DNA of 64,000 nucleotides from Megamerina dolium (lineage: Eukaryota > Arthropoda > Insecta > Diptera > Megamerinidae), in contig OY978527.1 of assembly GCA_963854835.1 (NCBI GenBank), forward strand, positions 40,002,040 to 40,066,039. The letters are read 5' to 3'. The notes below the pieces were generated by a model. The model did not search any database and was not told the DNA's origin. It was given only the letters and a program-made list of their open reading frames with translations. Positions within the stretch are counted from its first letter, which is position 1, and the number at the start of each line of letters is the position of its first letter. Shown here piece after piece: positions 12,797-27,119 of the stretch. A program made the position numbers and the translations under genes.

Positions 12797-13645
12797 AAGG
12801 TTATTCCATTAGGGACCTAACAATTTCGTATCTTTATATGAACGCACCCCGCACCGAACTTTTTTAATCAACTGTCAATGTCAAAACGCTGGTTAAAGTC
12901 AACATTTTCATCATGATAAAGTTCACGAACCAGCAACGTTTGGAAATTATTAAAAATTACTACCGAAATCCTGAGTCGGTAGTCGCAATTTTAGAGCGAA
13001 AAATCATCTTCAGCGATGAAGCTCATTTCTGGCTCAATGGCTTTGTCAATAAGCAAAATATGCGTTATTGGTCAGCAACAAACCCACAAGTGCTTCTTGA
13101 GACACCGTTGCACCCGCAAAAAGTTACTGTTTGGTGCGGTTTTCATGCCGGAGGTGTGATTGGGCAGTATTTTCTCGTGGATGAAAACGACCGTCATGTT
13201 ATCGTCAAAACGGTGCCACTAGCCACACAGCACACGTCACAATCGATTTATTGCAAGGCAAATTCGGTGAACGTGTTATCTCGAGAAATGGCTCGGTCGA
13301 GTGGCCGCCTCGCTCATGTGATCTAACACCATTGCATTTCTTTTTATGGGGCTTTATCAAGTCACTGATCTATCCCAACAAGCCAGCAACTTTAGACGAG
13401 CTCAAAGACAACATCCAACGCGAAATTGCCAACGTTCCGGTCGAAATGTGTGCTAGAGTAGTGAAAAATTGGGTCCAAAGAATCGACCACTGGAAACGGG
13501 CTCGTGGTAGTCATATGACCGAAATCGAACTTCATTCTTAAAATGTAATGCTTGCAATATATCCACAATAAATTTGAACTGAATATCTCAAATATTTCTG
13601 TGTTACATTAATAGATAAAAACGTTATGTCCCTAATGGAAAACCG
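12797..13645 (+). mobile_element. DD41D (rosa-type) element with inverted ends, deleted
   Basis: The left end GGTTATTCCATTAGGGACCT and the reverse complement of the right end, GGTTTTCCATTAGGGACATA, form terminal inverted repeats of about 20 bp, and TA sits near both ends. The body carries a shortened transposase on the plus strand. At about 850 bp it is well under the roughly 1.3-1.5 kb expected (compare the 33.2-kb copy), so it is internally deleted. Confidence 0.8.
12913..13541 (+). pseudogene. DD41D (rosa-type) transposase, catalytically dead
   Basis: IS630-Tc1-mariner superfamily transposase. It starts MIKFTNQQRLEIIKNYY (HTH start), skips most of the DNA-binding region, and resumes at IIFSDEAHFWLNGFVNKQN, which has the first catalytic Asp. 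VTVWCGFHAGGVIG follows. A second gap joins into NGATSHTAHVTIDLL, where NG replaces the catalytic DG. After a frame change it continues to PPRSCDLTPLHFFLWGF, where the third catalytic Asp is His, and ends EIELHS plus stop. Two of the three catalytic residues are gone and the reading frame is broken at about 13250, so the protein is inactive. Confidence 0.8.
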
Positions 13646-13649
13646 TATA

Positions 13650-16600
13650 TTATTATTGATGTTAGGGTAGATTGTTGAATTGAAGTTGCAAATAAGAAAG
13701 ATGAACTTAAATATACATAAGTAATAGCTAGTGGCAGTGAAGAAGATTTTAATAAGACGAGAACACCAATATATTATGTATGTAGAAGTAATACGAGTTT
13801 AATACTAGTTGTTATTGTAATGTGTTACTAGTACTATGTAGCTATGTACTATTAAGGGCTGTGCTATATATTTGCTATAGTTGTATTATAACAGTATGTA
13901 TAAATTAATATAAGCTTATGTGTGTGTGTGTGTGTACAGTCAAGTGTAAGCTAATGTAAGTACATATGAATATATAGTACAAGCTAAATACAGTAGCATA
14001 AATATCTTGTAAGTATGCCTTTGCATGCTATATATTATTTTATGAGAAGTATATTACTGACGTACCTTTGTAGGTATGAATAACGATACACATATCCTAA
14101 AGGTTTCATATGTGAATATCACTATTGAATGCACTCCATAAATTACACAGTATTTTTGAGGCATGCAAGATTAGAAGATGTAGCAGAGGATTTTTGAGGA
14201 CATATCTAAGTATATAGAGTGCGTATGTATAAATACCAGCTACTTAGGCAGCTTGAAATTCAGCAATCAACATGCGAATTAAGAGGAGAAAATTTACGAC
14301 GAAGGTGAAGTATGAAGTATAAAGCCTTCGATAATACGATGTAGGCGTTACAAGAGTGACTCCAATGAAATCATTTTTATTCATACAGATATTCCTCGAT
14401 CCCCATGAAGGAATCAAAATGGATTGATAGCACCCCGAACATGCTTTGAATTAAAATATAATATAGCTCAGCCAATTAAAAAAAAAAAGAAGAAATACCA
14501 AAATGTTAAAACTATTAGATATTCAAGCAAGCACACATACATATTTGCAATTAAGGCAATCATTTGGAATGTATAAATGCATAAATGTTAAAAATGGTTG
14601 CCTAATTTAAAATACTACACTTGAAAAGTACACTTTTACATACACATTCTTATACAAATGAATAGACGAATGTAATAAAAAAAAAATATAAAAAAATTCA
14701 AACGAAATTATATTTGTGCATCGTGCAACATGCATAATGTTGAAGGACGAAAGTAAGAAAGGTCCTTCATATACAATACATACATATATACTACTAATGT
14801 ATATAATGTGGCTTTTGCATAGATGATCAGTTGTACATATGTATATGTAAGTGACTGAGTGGAGGGAAGTAAATAGTATTTTGTGTAGTTGGTGATTTTC
14901 ATACAAAATGGCCAATTAAATTTTTGATGATGTCGGTTTTTTTTTCTTAGGTTAACTAACGTAATGTGTTCGCCTCGGTGGAGTTTTTTTTATTTAATTT
15001 GTTTCTTTTCCTTTTTTTTCATGACCTTTTATGGGTTTTTTTTTTCTTTTGCTTTCTATAGTGGGTAATTATAATGATGGCAGTAAATGATTTGCAAATT
15101 TCTGCCATGAATTAAAAATATGTAGGAAATATATTTTTTTGCAGGCAATTGAAAATAAGAGAATGACATTGAGAATGTTTTCAAAGGTATCTGGCATAAA
15201 GAATATATTATATATTTTTTTAAAACATTTTTAATTGGATGACAAGATTAGATGAAACATAAACAGCTAGAAGTTTTTGATAATTATAGGTTAAATTATG
15301 GCAGAAGGTTAAGAGACTAAAAGTCACATATATGCTTGTTTCCCTAGCTTTTTACATTGCATTATACATAAAGAGGACATGATCATTGCTTAGCTCAAGA
15401 AACATAGTTCTTGAGGGACATATTACAAAGCAACATCGACGATGACATCCATGAATTACCATCATGAAATTTAGAACTAATAGTTCTCTGTATATATGTA
15501 TATACACATGTTTAGCTACATAAGTTTAGCAACATATGTATCACACATGCACATATAAATAGATATGACCCTTATGTTGAACAGGCGTAATGACGAGAAT
15601 ACATAGTGGATAACCTTTACGTCCTTGCTGACATATGATCGTATCGGAATGTCACTGCAAAGTAGCTGAATAAATAAAATTAATATAGAAGCGTGAGCAT
15701 CAAAGAAAAAGAACCAAACTAAAAACGATGTACTTACTTAACTATAAATTCTTTATGTATACAAGAATTCATGGAATAATAACAGCATCATAGTTTGTAG
15801 CAGTACTGACGCTATCATACTCGGTATGATGAAATTCTACTCGTATATGGTTGCTATTTAACTAATCAAAAAAAAAAAATTGTCAAAATTCGTTCTTCAT
15901 TTCTGTGTTCAAGTTGTTAATTAGGAGTTTAGCAAAATCTACATTTTATATGTTGCATAAAGAAATACACAGACCCTATACGAAAATTTAAGTATTTCAG
16001 ACATTAATATAGGCACTAATCCATTTGTGACAGGTGAATTCTGCATGCATAGAAAAAAATGTTATAACATTTACATAATGACGTCATAGGATGATACAAA
16101 TGGTCCAAGTTTGATGTTATATATATATACTCATTACAGATCTCTTAAAGTAGGTAAATACAAATAATTGCATATTATTCACTATGGAATGGTACGTTCG
16201 AGCAATTGCTACAAAATTTTATATTGGGAAATCAGTATGTGTGGATATTTGTGTTAAATGCATGTTAAATTGGAACGAGTTTTAGACTATATTTATACTT
16301 ATATATTTGTATTCCTTTATATACGAGCATGAGCGTGCGTGTGTGTATAAATAAACCAAAAATTTTAATGAGGTTGCATTTAGGGTTGCATTTTCTCACA
16401 CATTGGTACACATAACATGAATATCATGTATAAATAGTATATACATGTGAATGGGGTGTAGTAGTTGACATTTCTACAAACTGCTGTAATTTTCATATTC
16501 TTCTTCTTATATACGAATGTATGTCTGATTCTCTTTTTGCACAAATTAATTTAATATAAATTTGCTATGCACATATTCGATCAAACGTACGTTTTATTTC

Positions 16601-19600
16601 TAATGAGGTCATTTATTTTATTTAATTTTGTTTTCTGTACATACATACATATTTAAAATGACAGAATTTGTAAAAGAAAATTCCAAGAGAATAAAAGTAG
16701 GAAAAATATTTAATATAATTAAATAGACATTAATTAAAATTGACTTTTTTTTTTTTTAAATACCTGCTTTTACGTTAGTTAATTCAATTCATTAAAAATG
16801 AGCTCATTAATATATACTAAACATACATACATGTATGAAAGCAGCGGCATAGTCAAGAGTTTCTCAAATAGGATAATGGTGATGGAGATTTAACTAAGAA
16901 AATCATACGATCAATATGAGAAATTTAGAATTTATATAGTAGAATTCATAAATTTATAAGAAAGAAAGTGTTTAGAAAAATATTGTCTAAAACGATTTCA
17001 GCTGTTGCTCATTTAGTACAAGCAATAAAAAATTACGTTTCAGAAATTTTATTGTAAATACACTCGAAAAATCGGCACTTGCACTTTTTACATATATGTA
17101 CATAACTTGAAAACTCACTTGATTTCATTTGGATTTTGCAGGTATATTGGACATTTGTGATATGCAGTCTTATATTTTCCAAGCTTTGTCAATTTACATT
17201 TATGTATAATTCTATTTGAAGTATTTTGAGTACAGACTGAACAGCTTTTCTGTATTTATAATCATTCTCATGACAAATGAGACAATAAATGGAAACTTTT
17301 TCTCGACGAAATGACTCTCTATGCCACCAATAGCGGGCCTAAATGAAAATTTACTCAGCTTCAGTAGAAAATGCTTGTCCATATATTTGTAAGATGTTGT
17401 ATAAATTGCTTAGTTATAGCATAATTATGATAGTTTTTCACACAATATGTAATTTCCATATCAAAAAGTGTTTTTGGACATATTTTTAAATTGTATTTGT
17501 ATTCTTTTCTCTGAAGATAAAAACTTTTACTATTTTGTTTTTTTTTTTTTTTGAAGCGCTCATTTAGATCGCTAGCACATCTTTCTCTAAGACTCACTTT
17601 TCAGTTTCTTTTGCCTTTATTCAAATAGTATATACTTAAAAAATTTTGTTATTCACACTTGTTCAAAAATAATTAATTTCAAGTACAAAATATATTTAAA
17701 AATATTTTTTACAAGTTCTTCACTAATGTTTTAAACCTTTTCCTCATTCGATTATCTATTATAAAATGAAGCTCCATTCCTCACATATTAGAATTCGAAA
17801 ATTTTTGAGTTGTTTAAACAGGCTGAATCACAAATCAGATTGTGATTTTAATCGTTGAATTAGGCCTGGGAAAATTTCAAATAATTTCTTGTTTTAGAAT
17901 GAAATAAAAATTATTTAATAAAATGGATTTCAAATAATTTGTTATGGTTATAATTTAACAATATTAATTTCAAAATAATATGGACCGTAGTTATAATCAA
18001 AATTAAGATAATCCTAAAGTAAAAATCCCTTTTACGACATATTTTGTACGGGAAATTTGTGAAATAATTCGATTCTTAATTTAAAATTAATTTGGACTAT
18101 AACAAAGGGCCTATTTGCATGACCATTTCTAAAGAACCCCTAAAACTTTCTTAAGAAATGGTAATTAAAAAATTCTATAATTTTACATAATTTTATAAAA
18201 TTTGTCGACAGACATGAGATAGTGAGATTTTTATTATTTTATCTGCTATGTAATTATCATGACTTTATTATTAACATTGAAGATAGAATACTTTTTGGAA
18301 AATTGATAACTACTGAAATTATTTCGCTTGAGTAAATAAAAGTTTAATATTAAAAGTAGAAATACTAAGAACAATGAGAGTAAAAATATCTTCTTTCTGG
18401 AATTCTATACCAAGAGTAATAACATCACTACAAATTCTAGACGACCATTCCATTAGCAATGATGGTGGATATATTTTATTACTACATATTTTTATACTTT
18501 ACACATTTATAGTACCTGCTACTTTATTTATTGTACAAGTTCGAACCGAACAGAAGTGTTTGCAAATGAGCGAACAGAACACTTGAACTCGAATGACGTC
18601 AAATAGCTGATATTCTATTGATGTTCCTTTGCATATATACATACATCTATTATCTCTATCTTATTAATATCACTACTGTAGAGTAGTTTATGGTAATGTG
18701 ATAATTTTCTATTAATAATTTATGTTGTTTATTGAACATACTTTGCAATGTACATACATATGTATGTACTTATTTACTTTGCTTATGTATGTACATAAAT
18801 TCACTTTTCACTTTGTTGTTTTAGTCATTTAATTGCAATTAATAATTGTTGATGTCGCTGCTGTTGTTGTTCAATTGAAAGTTGTTAGCATAAGTCCTCT
18901 TTTCAATTACAAGTTGTTAACAAACAAACACACCTCTTACGCTTTCATATTATTTGTAGTAGATTGGCGAGAAGCGTAAAAGCAATGGTAGTGTATGTAT
19001 GGTAGTAAAATAATTTTAGAATTTTATACAAATACGTTTATTTACTTATTTGAAAATATTGTATTTGTTGTTCTTCTTCTCAAACAGAGAGTAGTGCTCT
19101 TTTATTGTTTTTACTACGTATTTGTCTGACTTTCAAGAGCCATCACCACTAATTAGTTGTTGATAGTACGCAATGAAAAGTTTTTGAACAAACAAATAAA
19201 CAAACAAATACGTACTACTAAAAGTGAACTTTTCATTTTAATAAGCAAATTTAATATTGAATTTATTTCTGTGAATATATTGTATGTACGTATGTATGTA
19301 TGTATTTAATACTTTGTGTGTACATTGAAAATCAAGAGAGAGAGAGAAAAAAAAGAGAAACTTATACAGAAATTCTAAAGACAAAAAGCTATTTAAATTA
19401 ATATACTCATTATTGACTGTCGACGCTATTAAATATGCATACCATATCAACATATACATACATTCATCAATTGAACGACCGAATGAAATATGAATGAATT
19501 CTAGAAATAGCAATATCACGATCGGTCGCTAACAATAAGCATGTGCTGATGTGATCGTTAGTTTGCTACCTGAAACATATTAGCACATAACGATCATTTT

Positions 19601-20800
19601 TGTTGTTGCTATACACAGTACCATTTTATACTACGTGTATGTGTAGAGGTATCTCTGCTATTATCTCTTTGTGTATTTTATTTTTGTAATTTCATGTTCT
19701 TTAAAATTTGTCATTCATTGTAATTTGTTTGATTTAAAAGTGCTAATAATTCTCATTTGGTTTTTGATTTATTATGCTAGTATATCACGTTGATGGCGTA
19801 CTGAAATTAAGACTATACTTCACAGGATCATTTCTGTAGTCAGTCTTCATTTACTTTCATCACAAAATGAAAGAAATCCCACCCGCGATGAAGAGGTATA
19901 TCGTTTTATCTGTAGCGTGAGGATTTGAACTTTGCTTTGAGTTGTCTTTTTTGAGACAGCACTTTGCAATGTTTCTTCGATGATCGCTCGGTATAAACGG
20001 ATAAAACGAATTCTGAGTGGTGGAAAAAAAATTTTATTGAATACATTAGAAAAAAAAAACAGATTTGTGTGGTTGAACTTATTCAGAGTGTTCAGAGATA
20101 TGTAGTGATTTTTTATATTTTGATAATCTCCGAACTGCGTGATCTAATTGAAAATATTTGTATAGCATATTTTTATTTTTTAATTTAATTAAACAGAAAT
20201 TATGGAAAAATCAGATATATTTAAACTGATTTTCTGTCCCAAGTAAGCATCATAAAAATAGGGAAAGTAAGATTGACGCGTTGTCAACGACGGATTTGTT
20301 GCAAAAATGTATATAATAATTAAATATATTGGTCGAAATTGGTTTTTTTTTATTGTTTTATTGTTTGAGTTATCTATTAAAATTTCAATACAATAACTTC
20401 GTAGTCAAATTTGAAAAGGCACAATTTTGTGGAGGAACGTTTTTTTTTTTTACCATTAATAGGTATTTATTCATAACTAATGTTTTTAATATCGCTTAAC
20501 ATTGTAATACGCTATTACAAGGTCGTATGAAAATTATTTAATAGTAAAATCATTTCGATTACATAATTTTTTTTTAGTAAAACTAACTTTGTAAATATTG
20601 TTTTTTTTAGCATATGATATCTCATTATCAATTGCTCTTTAAATCAAAGTTTATATCTGAATATTGGTGTATATGCTTCAACTCTAAAAATATATTGTGG
20701 AATTATTATTTGGGGAAAAGCATCTGGCAACCACATTAATACTGGAGATGTAAATTTTCAGATTTCACGATTATCTAAAGATTTAACGTTGAAAAAAATA
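13650..20800. other. non-coding, no gene recognised
   Basis: A long AT-rich stretch with short (TG)n (13918-13935), TATA-rich and poly-A/T tracts. Short ORFs here (14607-14915, 17361-17597, 18374-18586, 19238-19519) have no recognisable motif, biased low-complexity composition and no convincing splice context. It could be intergenic, or intronic to an unseen transcript. Confidence 0.5.
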
Positions 20801-20805
20801 ATGTG

Positions 20806-21165
20806 TGGGTACCGAAGCTCAGTGGGTTAGTGCGATGGCCTTCTGATCCGTAGATCGTGGGTTCAATTCCCGGCCCAAGTGCACAAGTTTAATATTGAAA
20901 AGATTTTTCTTTCAAATGGTTCCACCTGTCGGGAAGTAACTGGCAATTTTTCCGGCAGTAACAATTTGCCATGAAACGCATCGTAAAGAGCTCTATGACA
21001 AAGCTCAGAAAAAGTGACGTCACGAGGGCTCTGCCGTTCGTAACCGGCTAATCTAAGTATGTCCCTTCTAAAATTGTCTTAAATTTAGCATGCACAGCAG
21101 TACTAGAAGGGAAGCTTGGCCAAAGAGCCTATAAATACCACATAAGAAAAAAAAAAAAATAAAAT
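20806..21165 (+). mobile_element. tRNA-derived SINE, full-length copy
   Basis: The head has a good RNA polymerase III A box (AGCTCAGTGGGTTAGTGCG) and, about 40 nt later, a B box (GGGTTCAATTCCC). The body includes GAGCTCTATGACAAAGCTCA, CTCTGCCGTTCGTAACCGG and AAGTATGTCCCTTCTAAAAT. The 3' end reads ACCACATAAG followed by an A-rich tail. The same body recurs in at least five other places in the window in both orientations. It encodes nothing and would need a LINE for mobility. Target-site duplications were not clear. Confidence 0.85.
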
Positions 21166-21169
21166 TATG

Positions 21170-24100
21170 TATAAAAATTTTGTATGAAAATAATTTTACA
21201 TCGTATAAATAATATGCATCTTATTCAAACAGATCGAAAAAAACAACTTCAAAATTTAACGTAATTCGTTTTTAAAACTAAAAAATTTACCACCAGTGAT
21301 TTTTCAAAGTTTGAAAATATTTTAATTTTAGTATTTAATATATTATATTTTTTGGTCAATAAATTACAATCACTCATAACATAGCTCACTCATACTTAGC
21401 TGTAATACTTAGGTTCTTAATTTTGAAAACAGCAACTGAGTAGATGACTGTAAAAAATGTATCAAATTTCGTTTGTGCACAATTTTACTATAAATTTTTA
21501 TTGAAATACAATCTTACAAAAATCATGTTGTTGCTTTATTTGTACTTTCTTTGCAAATACTGCACAAGCGTCTTCAGCGTATTCCACTTAGTTATTATTG
21601 TCCCTGTAAATTTATTAACTACTGCTAAGAAGTTATGTAAGCTTATTTCTTATTCGTTTTAAATAACTAATTAATTAAACATCTACGTATATTGGTGGTT
21701 TGAGAATATAATTTCTGTTCTATTAAATACTTATGCACTCAAATAGTATTGATGGAGAAGTCAAGAACAAGTTATCTGCAATAATAAACTTGTATCAATT
21801 AGTGTATTCGACAATAAGTATGCACATTAGGGCGGGTCAAATTTAAATTGCAAAAAAAAAAATCGATAAAAAATCAATTAAACTAACATTGATTCTAAGT
21901 ATAACGAAATTGTTTCATGAATTTGTATGGATAGCAAGACCTAAATGTGAAAATATGAAATATCTAAACAAAAAAAAAAACCAAAAATTATTTTTGCAAA
22001 ACTGATTTTTCGACCCAAGTTTCCTTGCGAAAATATATTTAAATCATCAGTACCTTCTGTTGTATTTTTTTTTTATGTACTATTTGTCTGTTAAAAAATT
22101 AGATCTGCTCTAATGTAAATACATAAAAGGAATTCTGAATAATTATTGTTTATTAATACAGTGGTCGAGGACAATGATGATGACAACGATGACGTTGAAT
22201 GATGCCAAGTGGTAACCAAGGCTATGGTGTATTTGCTTTCATCTGCTATTCGCATGTAAAAACAAAAAAACAAAAATGGAATATTTGCAATATATAAAAG
22301 CAATTATATATTGTCAAGTGTAGAAGTAAGAAAGGAAAGCAATAATTGCAAATTTTATTTGAGCACAAATTAATAAGAGGGGATAACTTTTTTTCTCTCG
22401 CAAACAATTTTTTTTTTATTGATTAGTTAACAAAGATTTATGCTATAAAGAAAAATGTTATATCAATTTATATACAGTTTCTGATTATAGTAAAAATCAA
22501 TCAACAGGAAATTTGAAAAATATGTAGCGAAATAACTATTTATATAATATCGAACTAGTTCGTCGACAGCTTCAAAATGGTGAAATACAACGACCAGGTT
22601 GAGCTCCTGATCCTTTATTCTTTTCATTAAAACAAATTAGATTGATAAAATGATTTTTTTTTTCTTGAATTTCTTGCATTGTGATTCCAATTACCCTTGA
22701 GGTTATGATCAATTACATTTTTCTATTACTTTTGGCTACATGTATAAGGGTGAAAACACACCTCACGTGTGATAGATCCAAACAAGATTTCAAATTTAAT
22801 TGAAAATCAAAAATTTTCGATTTTTCTACTGTTGAATAATAGGTAATTTCTTATTAAAGCTAAATGCATTCGAAATCATATCACTATCGTTTATTCCTAG
22901 GTCGCGGTTTAGACAGGGAGACATTTGGAAGAAAAACATTCTCAATTCGTGTTCGCGTATACATAAAAATGTTTCTCGGCGATATGTCAAATCGTTTGTA
23001 TATTTTCTTCATGTTTTGTCGCTGGTACGGGAGACAAAACACACCTTTCCTTTCACCGTCCGTTCTTTTCTATCAAACTAAAAGTTTGTCTTCCAAATGC
23101 CTCCTTATCTAAACCGGGATATATTTTCTTAAAATATTGTGAAAAGAAATAGCATTGTAAAGATATTGTTAAGATATTTCTTTATGCTTATTAAACTAAT
23201 GGATGATTTTAGACAAATAAACTTGGTGAAAGTTACTTTTAAATATTTTTGACTTTTCCTGTGGATTTTTTGTTACTTGTTAAAATTTTATAGTCATAAG
23301 TTGTTTCCAAAGTTTTAAAATCACATAGAATTCAAATAGAGATAAATAAACTCAATATTATTAATAATTTTTGTACTTCAGAAAACTGGCTGTACTTTCT
23401 TATCGATCGTTTATCGATCTTAGTCAGCATTGGGTATAATTCAGTAAAATCCAGGAAAATTGTCATAAAAAACAAAACATATTCTAACCTATAGGTCCAT
23501 CCTCTAGTTATATCGATATGTTTAGCTACATCTTACTTATTTTTTACCTACTCCTTTATTTGCTCATTTTAATTACACAAGTAAGCTCTAATGTACTCGT
23601 ACTCGTCATCTTCAACAATTTTATTATAAATCCTGAGCACTAGATGGGTGTGTTATTATATCTGCATACTTGTTTTATGCTTTTAGTGACAATTGAATTT
23701 TCATTGAAGCATAATGTGTAAACTATTATTTTTCGTATTGCTACTATTTCTTCCTCTTGATCTTCTTCTTGCAACATTGTCACTATGTATTGACTGCTGT
23801 AACTCCACAAAGTAGCGTTCGTTTTACACAAGTACCTATCAATTTATGCAATCAACCATTTGCATTTCGTTATAGCAATCATCTATCGTTTCATCATCAT
23901 TGTCATCGAATTTGGGGTTTTTTTTTTGGGACTTTATTGGATACGTATTGAATATTGACTTTTGCTCTGCTCTTGCTCTGTATGTTACTTTGTTTAATTA
24001 TTTGAAATTTCGCTACAATTACTTTGTCTTATTCTCATTTATGGCGATAATCAATCAATAATAAAAATTTGCATGGATGAGTTTATAATCATTATAAACC

Positions 24101-25515
24101 TAATATTTATTGTATTTTTTTCACTTCAATGTGAGTTAATTTAATTAATTCCACTTTTAAATGGAAAAAAATAACATATTAATGCTTTGAAAAAAAAAGA
24201 ATTTGTTCAATTCTATGTTATGGCATAATTTAAGTGAAAAAATGTTTAAATTGTTGTATCGCTACTAGTCTATAAATGAAATTTGAATGGCATTTTCAAT
24301 TATTTATGAGCTATTCAAGTAATCATATTACATCAAGGGGCATCAAGGAGTGGTTCTGCTTTAAAGAATTTTGTTGATTACTTCTGTCTTTTACTTTGGG
24401 CTATATATTGCCTGAAGAAAGTAATTAGAAATTTTTAACCATTTCCGAAATATGCACTAGGATCTTAAAAATCCGACAAAAATGCTTTTTTTTTTAAATC
24501 TCGCTTGACACTAACACACAATAAACATAATCCCTTATAGAAGTGAAATGTTCCGGTGGACGCTTTACTTTGAATTGGGCTATACATTTCGCTTGAAGAA
24601 AATATGGAGATTATTACCAAGACGATAAATCATGAAGGAAACAAAACTTTAAGCTTCAGTGCATGAAAAGGGGTGCATTTGATTCGGAAAATGTTCGCCA
24701 TTTGTTTGTATTTTAGATAAATTATCGACTCACTTGTGTTGTTCTTGGAACCCTGGAGGTGTGTCTCACCTCATTTTACTATGAAAGAAAATTATTGAAC
24801 ACAACAATAAAATTTTGTTCCTTTACCTCGATTAAAGTCTATTGACTGTATATTTTCAAAAACTTTGTTTTTTCCAAATTATTTTAGGCTCCTTTTATAT
24901 TTGTCTTTTTTTGAAACTTAATGACGTGTTCAAAAATTTAAATTCAATAAATAGTAGACATTTAATCTTTATTCTCTTTCATTTATCAATTCAAAATATG
25001 AATTTTTATACAAAATCATATGTTTGACCTTGTATTGGAAATACAATTTGTTGAATAGTTTTACGTATACCAAAGAGTACCGAATAAAGTACTTGCAAGC
25101 ACCACTATATTCACACCTGTTCTCTCAGACTTTAATCAATGTGTAGTATGCATTTGCAACTTGCACCCAGAATGCTCAAGTGGATGTTTCCAAGCACTTG
25201 TACTTATGTTCGTCTTTAGTGAAACAGTATCCATTATCCACGCTAAAAGAATGAAGATTATCACTTTTAAAAGCAACCTTCCTCACAACTTGCCATATAT
25301 CATCGTCATATTGAAAAATAATCCAAACTAAATGGTTGCTGTTTACAAAGTTGCATGTTGTTTGTCGAATCATGTGTTTCATTTTCATTGTGTTTTTTTT
25401 CTTTCCCTATCTTATGTTCTGAATGCTATGCATATTCTCATACCATTAATAATGCATGCAACGAGTGTTTTTTTGAAAGGTGTACGATTGTAAATTGAAA
25501 TAAAAAAAATCTCCT
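21170..25515. other. non-coding, no gene recognised
   Basis: AT-rich DNA with many poly-A/T runs. Short ORFs at 21444-21662, 22864-23112 and 25176-25388 have no motif that I recognise. Confidence 0.5.
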
Positions 25516-25517
25516 TA

Positions 25518-27074
25518 CAGTCGGCTGGGGCCGACCAAATTATACCCTGCATATGTAAATTTATATATAAAAAGTTTACTCAAATATCTATCTTTTTCTT
25601 TTATTTCCACTTTTTGAAAAACAATTTTTGCATATACTACTAATTTACACCCGAAATATGGTTGACTTTGACGAAGTACCTTGTATGTTATTCCGAGATT
25701 AGTATGGGAGCTATATAAAAAGTTGGCGTGGCTTACCTCTTTCTTGTAAATCCAATTAATTTTCCAATATTAATCCACACCTTAAATTCGTTTGTCCTAC
25801 GTTGAATAGTTCGTAAGTTATAGCGATTTAAATTTTTGAAAATTTTCGCAACTTTGTATGGTAGCCCCATTAAGAAGTGGGCCTGACATGTTGATTTTTT
25901 GCCAAATTATTTTCTAATACCATATTAACCTAAGTATTAATTATGATTGTTCTACACAGAAGATTACAGAAGCTGCAGCTATCTCAATTTAAAAGAAATT
26001 CAGTCATCCTGTATGGGAGCCACTATAAACAATGGTCGTGGCTGGCCCATTTCTTGTGGGTATATTTGCCCTTACAATACTAATCTACACCTTCAATCTG
26101 GTTGTCCTACGCTGAATAGTTTGTAAGTTATGGCGGTTAAAATTTTTGTTTAATTTCTTCAACTTTGTATGGGAGCCCCAATAAGAAGTGGGCGTGGGAC
26201 GCTGATTTTTTGCCGGATTATTTCCGACTACGATATTAATTTAAATGTCAATTATGGTTATTCTAGACAGAAGATTGCCGAAGTTACAGCTGTTTCAATT
26301 TAAAATTTGTATGGGGCTACGATAAACAGTGGGCGTGGTACGCCCATTTCCTGTGAGCCTAGTTGCTCGTACAATACTAATCCACACCTTAAATCTCGTT
26401 ATTCTACGCTGAATAGTTTGCAAGTTATAACCGGTAACATTTTTTTTTAATTTCCACAACTTTGTATAGCAGACCCAAAAAGGAGTCTGATTTTCTGCCA
26501 TATTATTTCTCACTACCATGTTAATCTAAGTGTCGATTATGGTTATTCGAGACAGAAGATTGTAGAAGTTACAGCAGTTTCAATTTAAAAGAAGTACAGA
26601 CACTTTGTATGGGAGGTACGCTAGAAAATAGGCGTGGCTCACCCACTTTTGGCGAAGTTATATAGTAGTATAATATAACTCTATGTGCAAAGTATTGTTG
26701 TCCCAAGTGGTATATTATGTGAGTTAAAGATTTTGAAAATTCCGAGGTTAGTCGCTTTGAATGCTTGGTGTGGGCGTGGCTATTGACCGATCATGCCCAA
26801 TATCAATCCCCTCCGTACCCTTGGATCATAGGTTACTTGTGCCAAATTTCGTCGAAATAGCTCAATATCTACTCAAGTTATCGTGCGAACCAGCCAGGTG
26901 ACAGACAGACAGACGGACGGACGGACGGACGGACGGACATCGTTAAATCGAAAATTTAATCGACGCTGATCACGAATATATATCCATGTCTATATCTCCG
27001 GAGATTCCTTCAAGTGGACACAAATATCTGACCGAAATGAATATACCATGCATATTGCATTACGCAGGGTATAA
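25518..27074 (+). repeat. repeat element of about 150-bp tandem units
   Basis: Bounded by TTATACCCTGC (25540-25550) and its inverse GCAGGGTATAA (27064-27074). A six-bp hairpin, GTCGGC-tggg-GCCGAC, lies just outside the left repeat. Inside, a motif like GTATGGGAGCC followed by GTGGGCGTGG recurs at about 25708, 25853, 26012, 26164, 26307, 26461 and 26605, roughly every 150 bp. Pairs of units form a clearer period of about 300 bp. The 3' part has CCGTACCCTTGGATCATAGG and CAGCCAGGTGACAGACAGAC, then a GGAC microsatellite. No transposase is encoded. The family is not identified; similar GGGAGC-type repeats are common in fly genomes. Confidence 0.75.
26899..26939. repeat. (GACA)/(GACG)n microsatellite
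   Basis: Three GACA-type units followed by about seven GACG units, inside the repeat element. Confidence 0.9.
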
Positions 27075-27119
27075 AAAATACGTATTAAGATGATAAGTTT
27101 TATTTAATTAGTAGATAGT

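Noticed and set aside
20812..20885. A functional tRNA gene
   Set aside because: A and B boxes are good, but the anticodon loop is too long and the acceptor arm does not pair; it is the head of a SINE.
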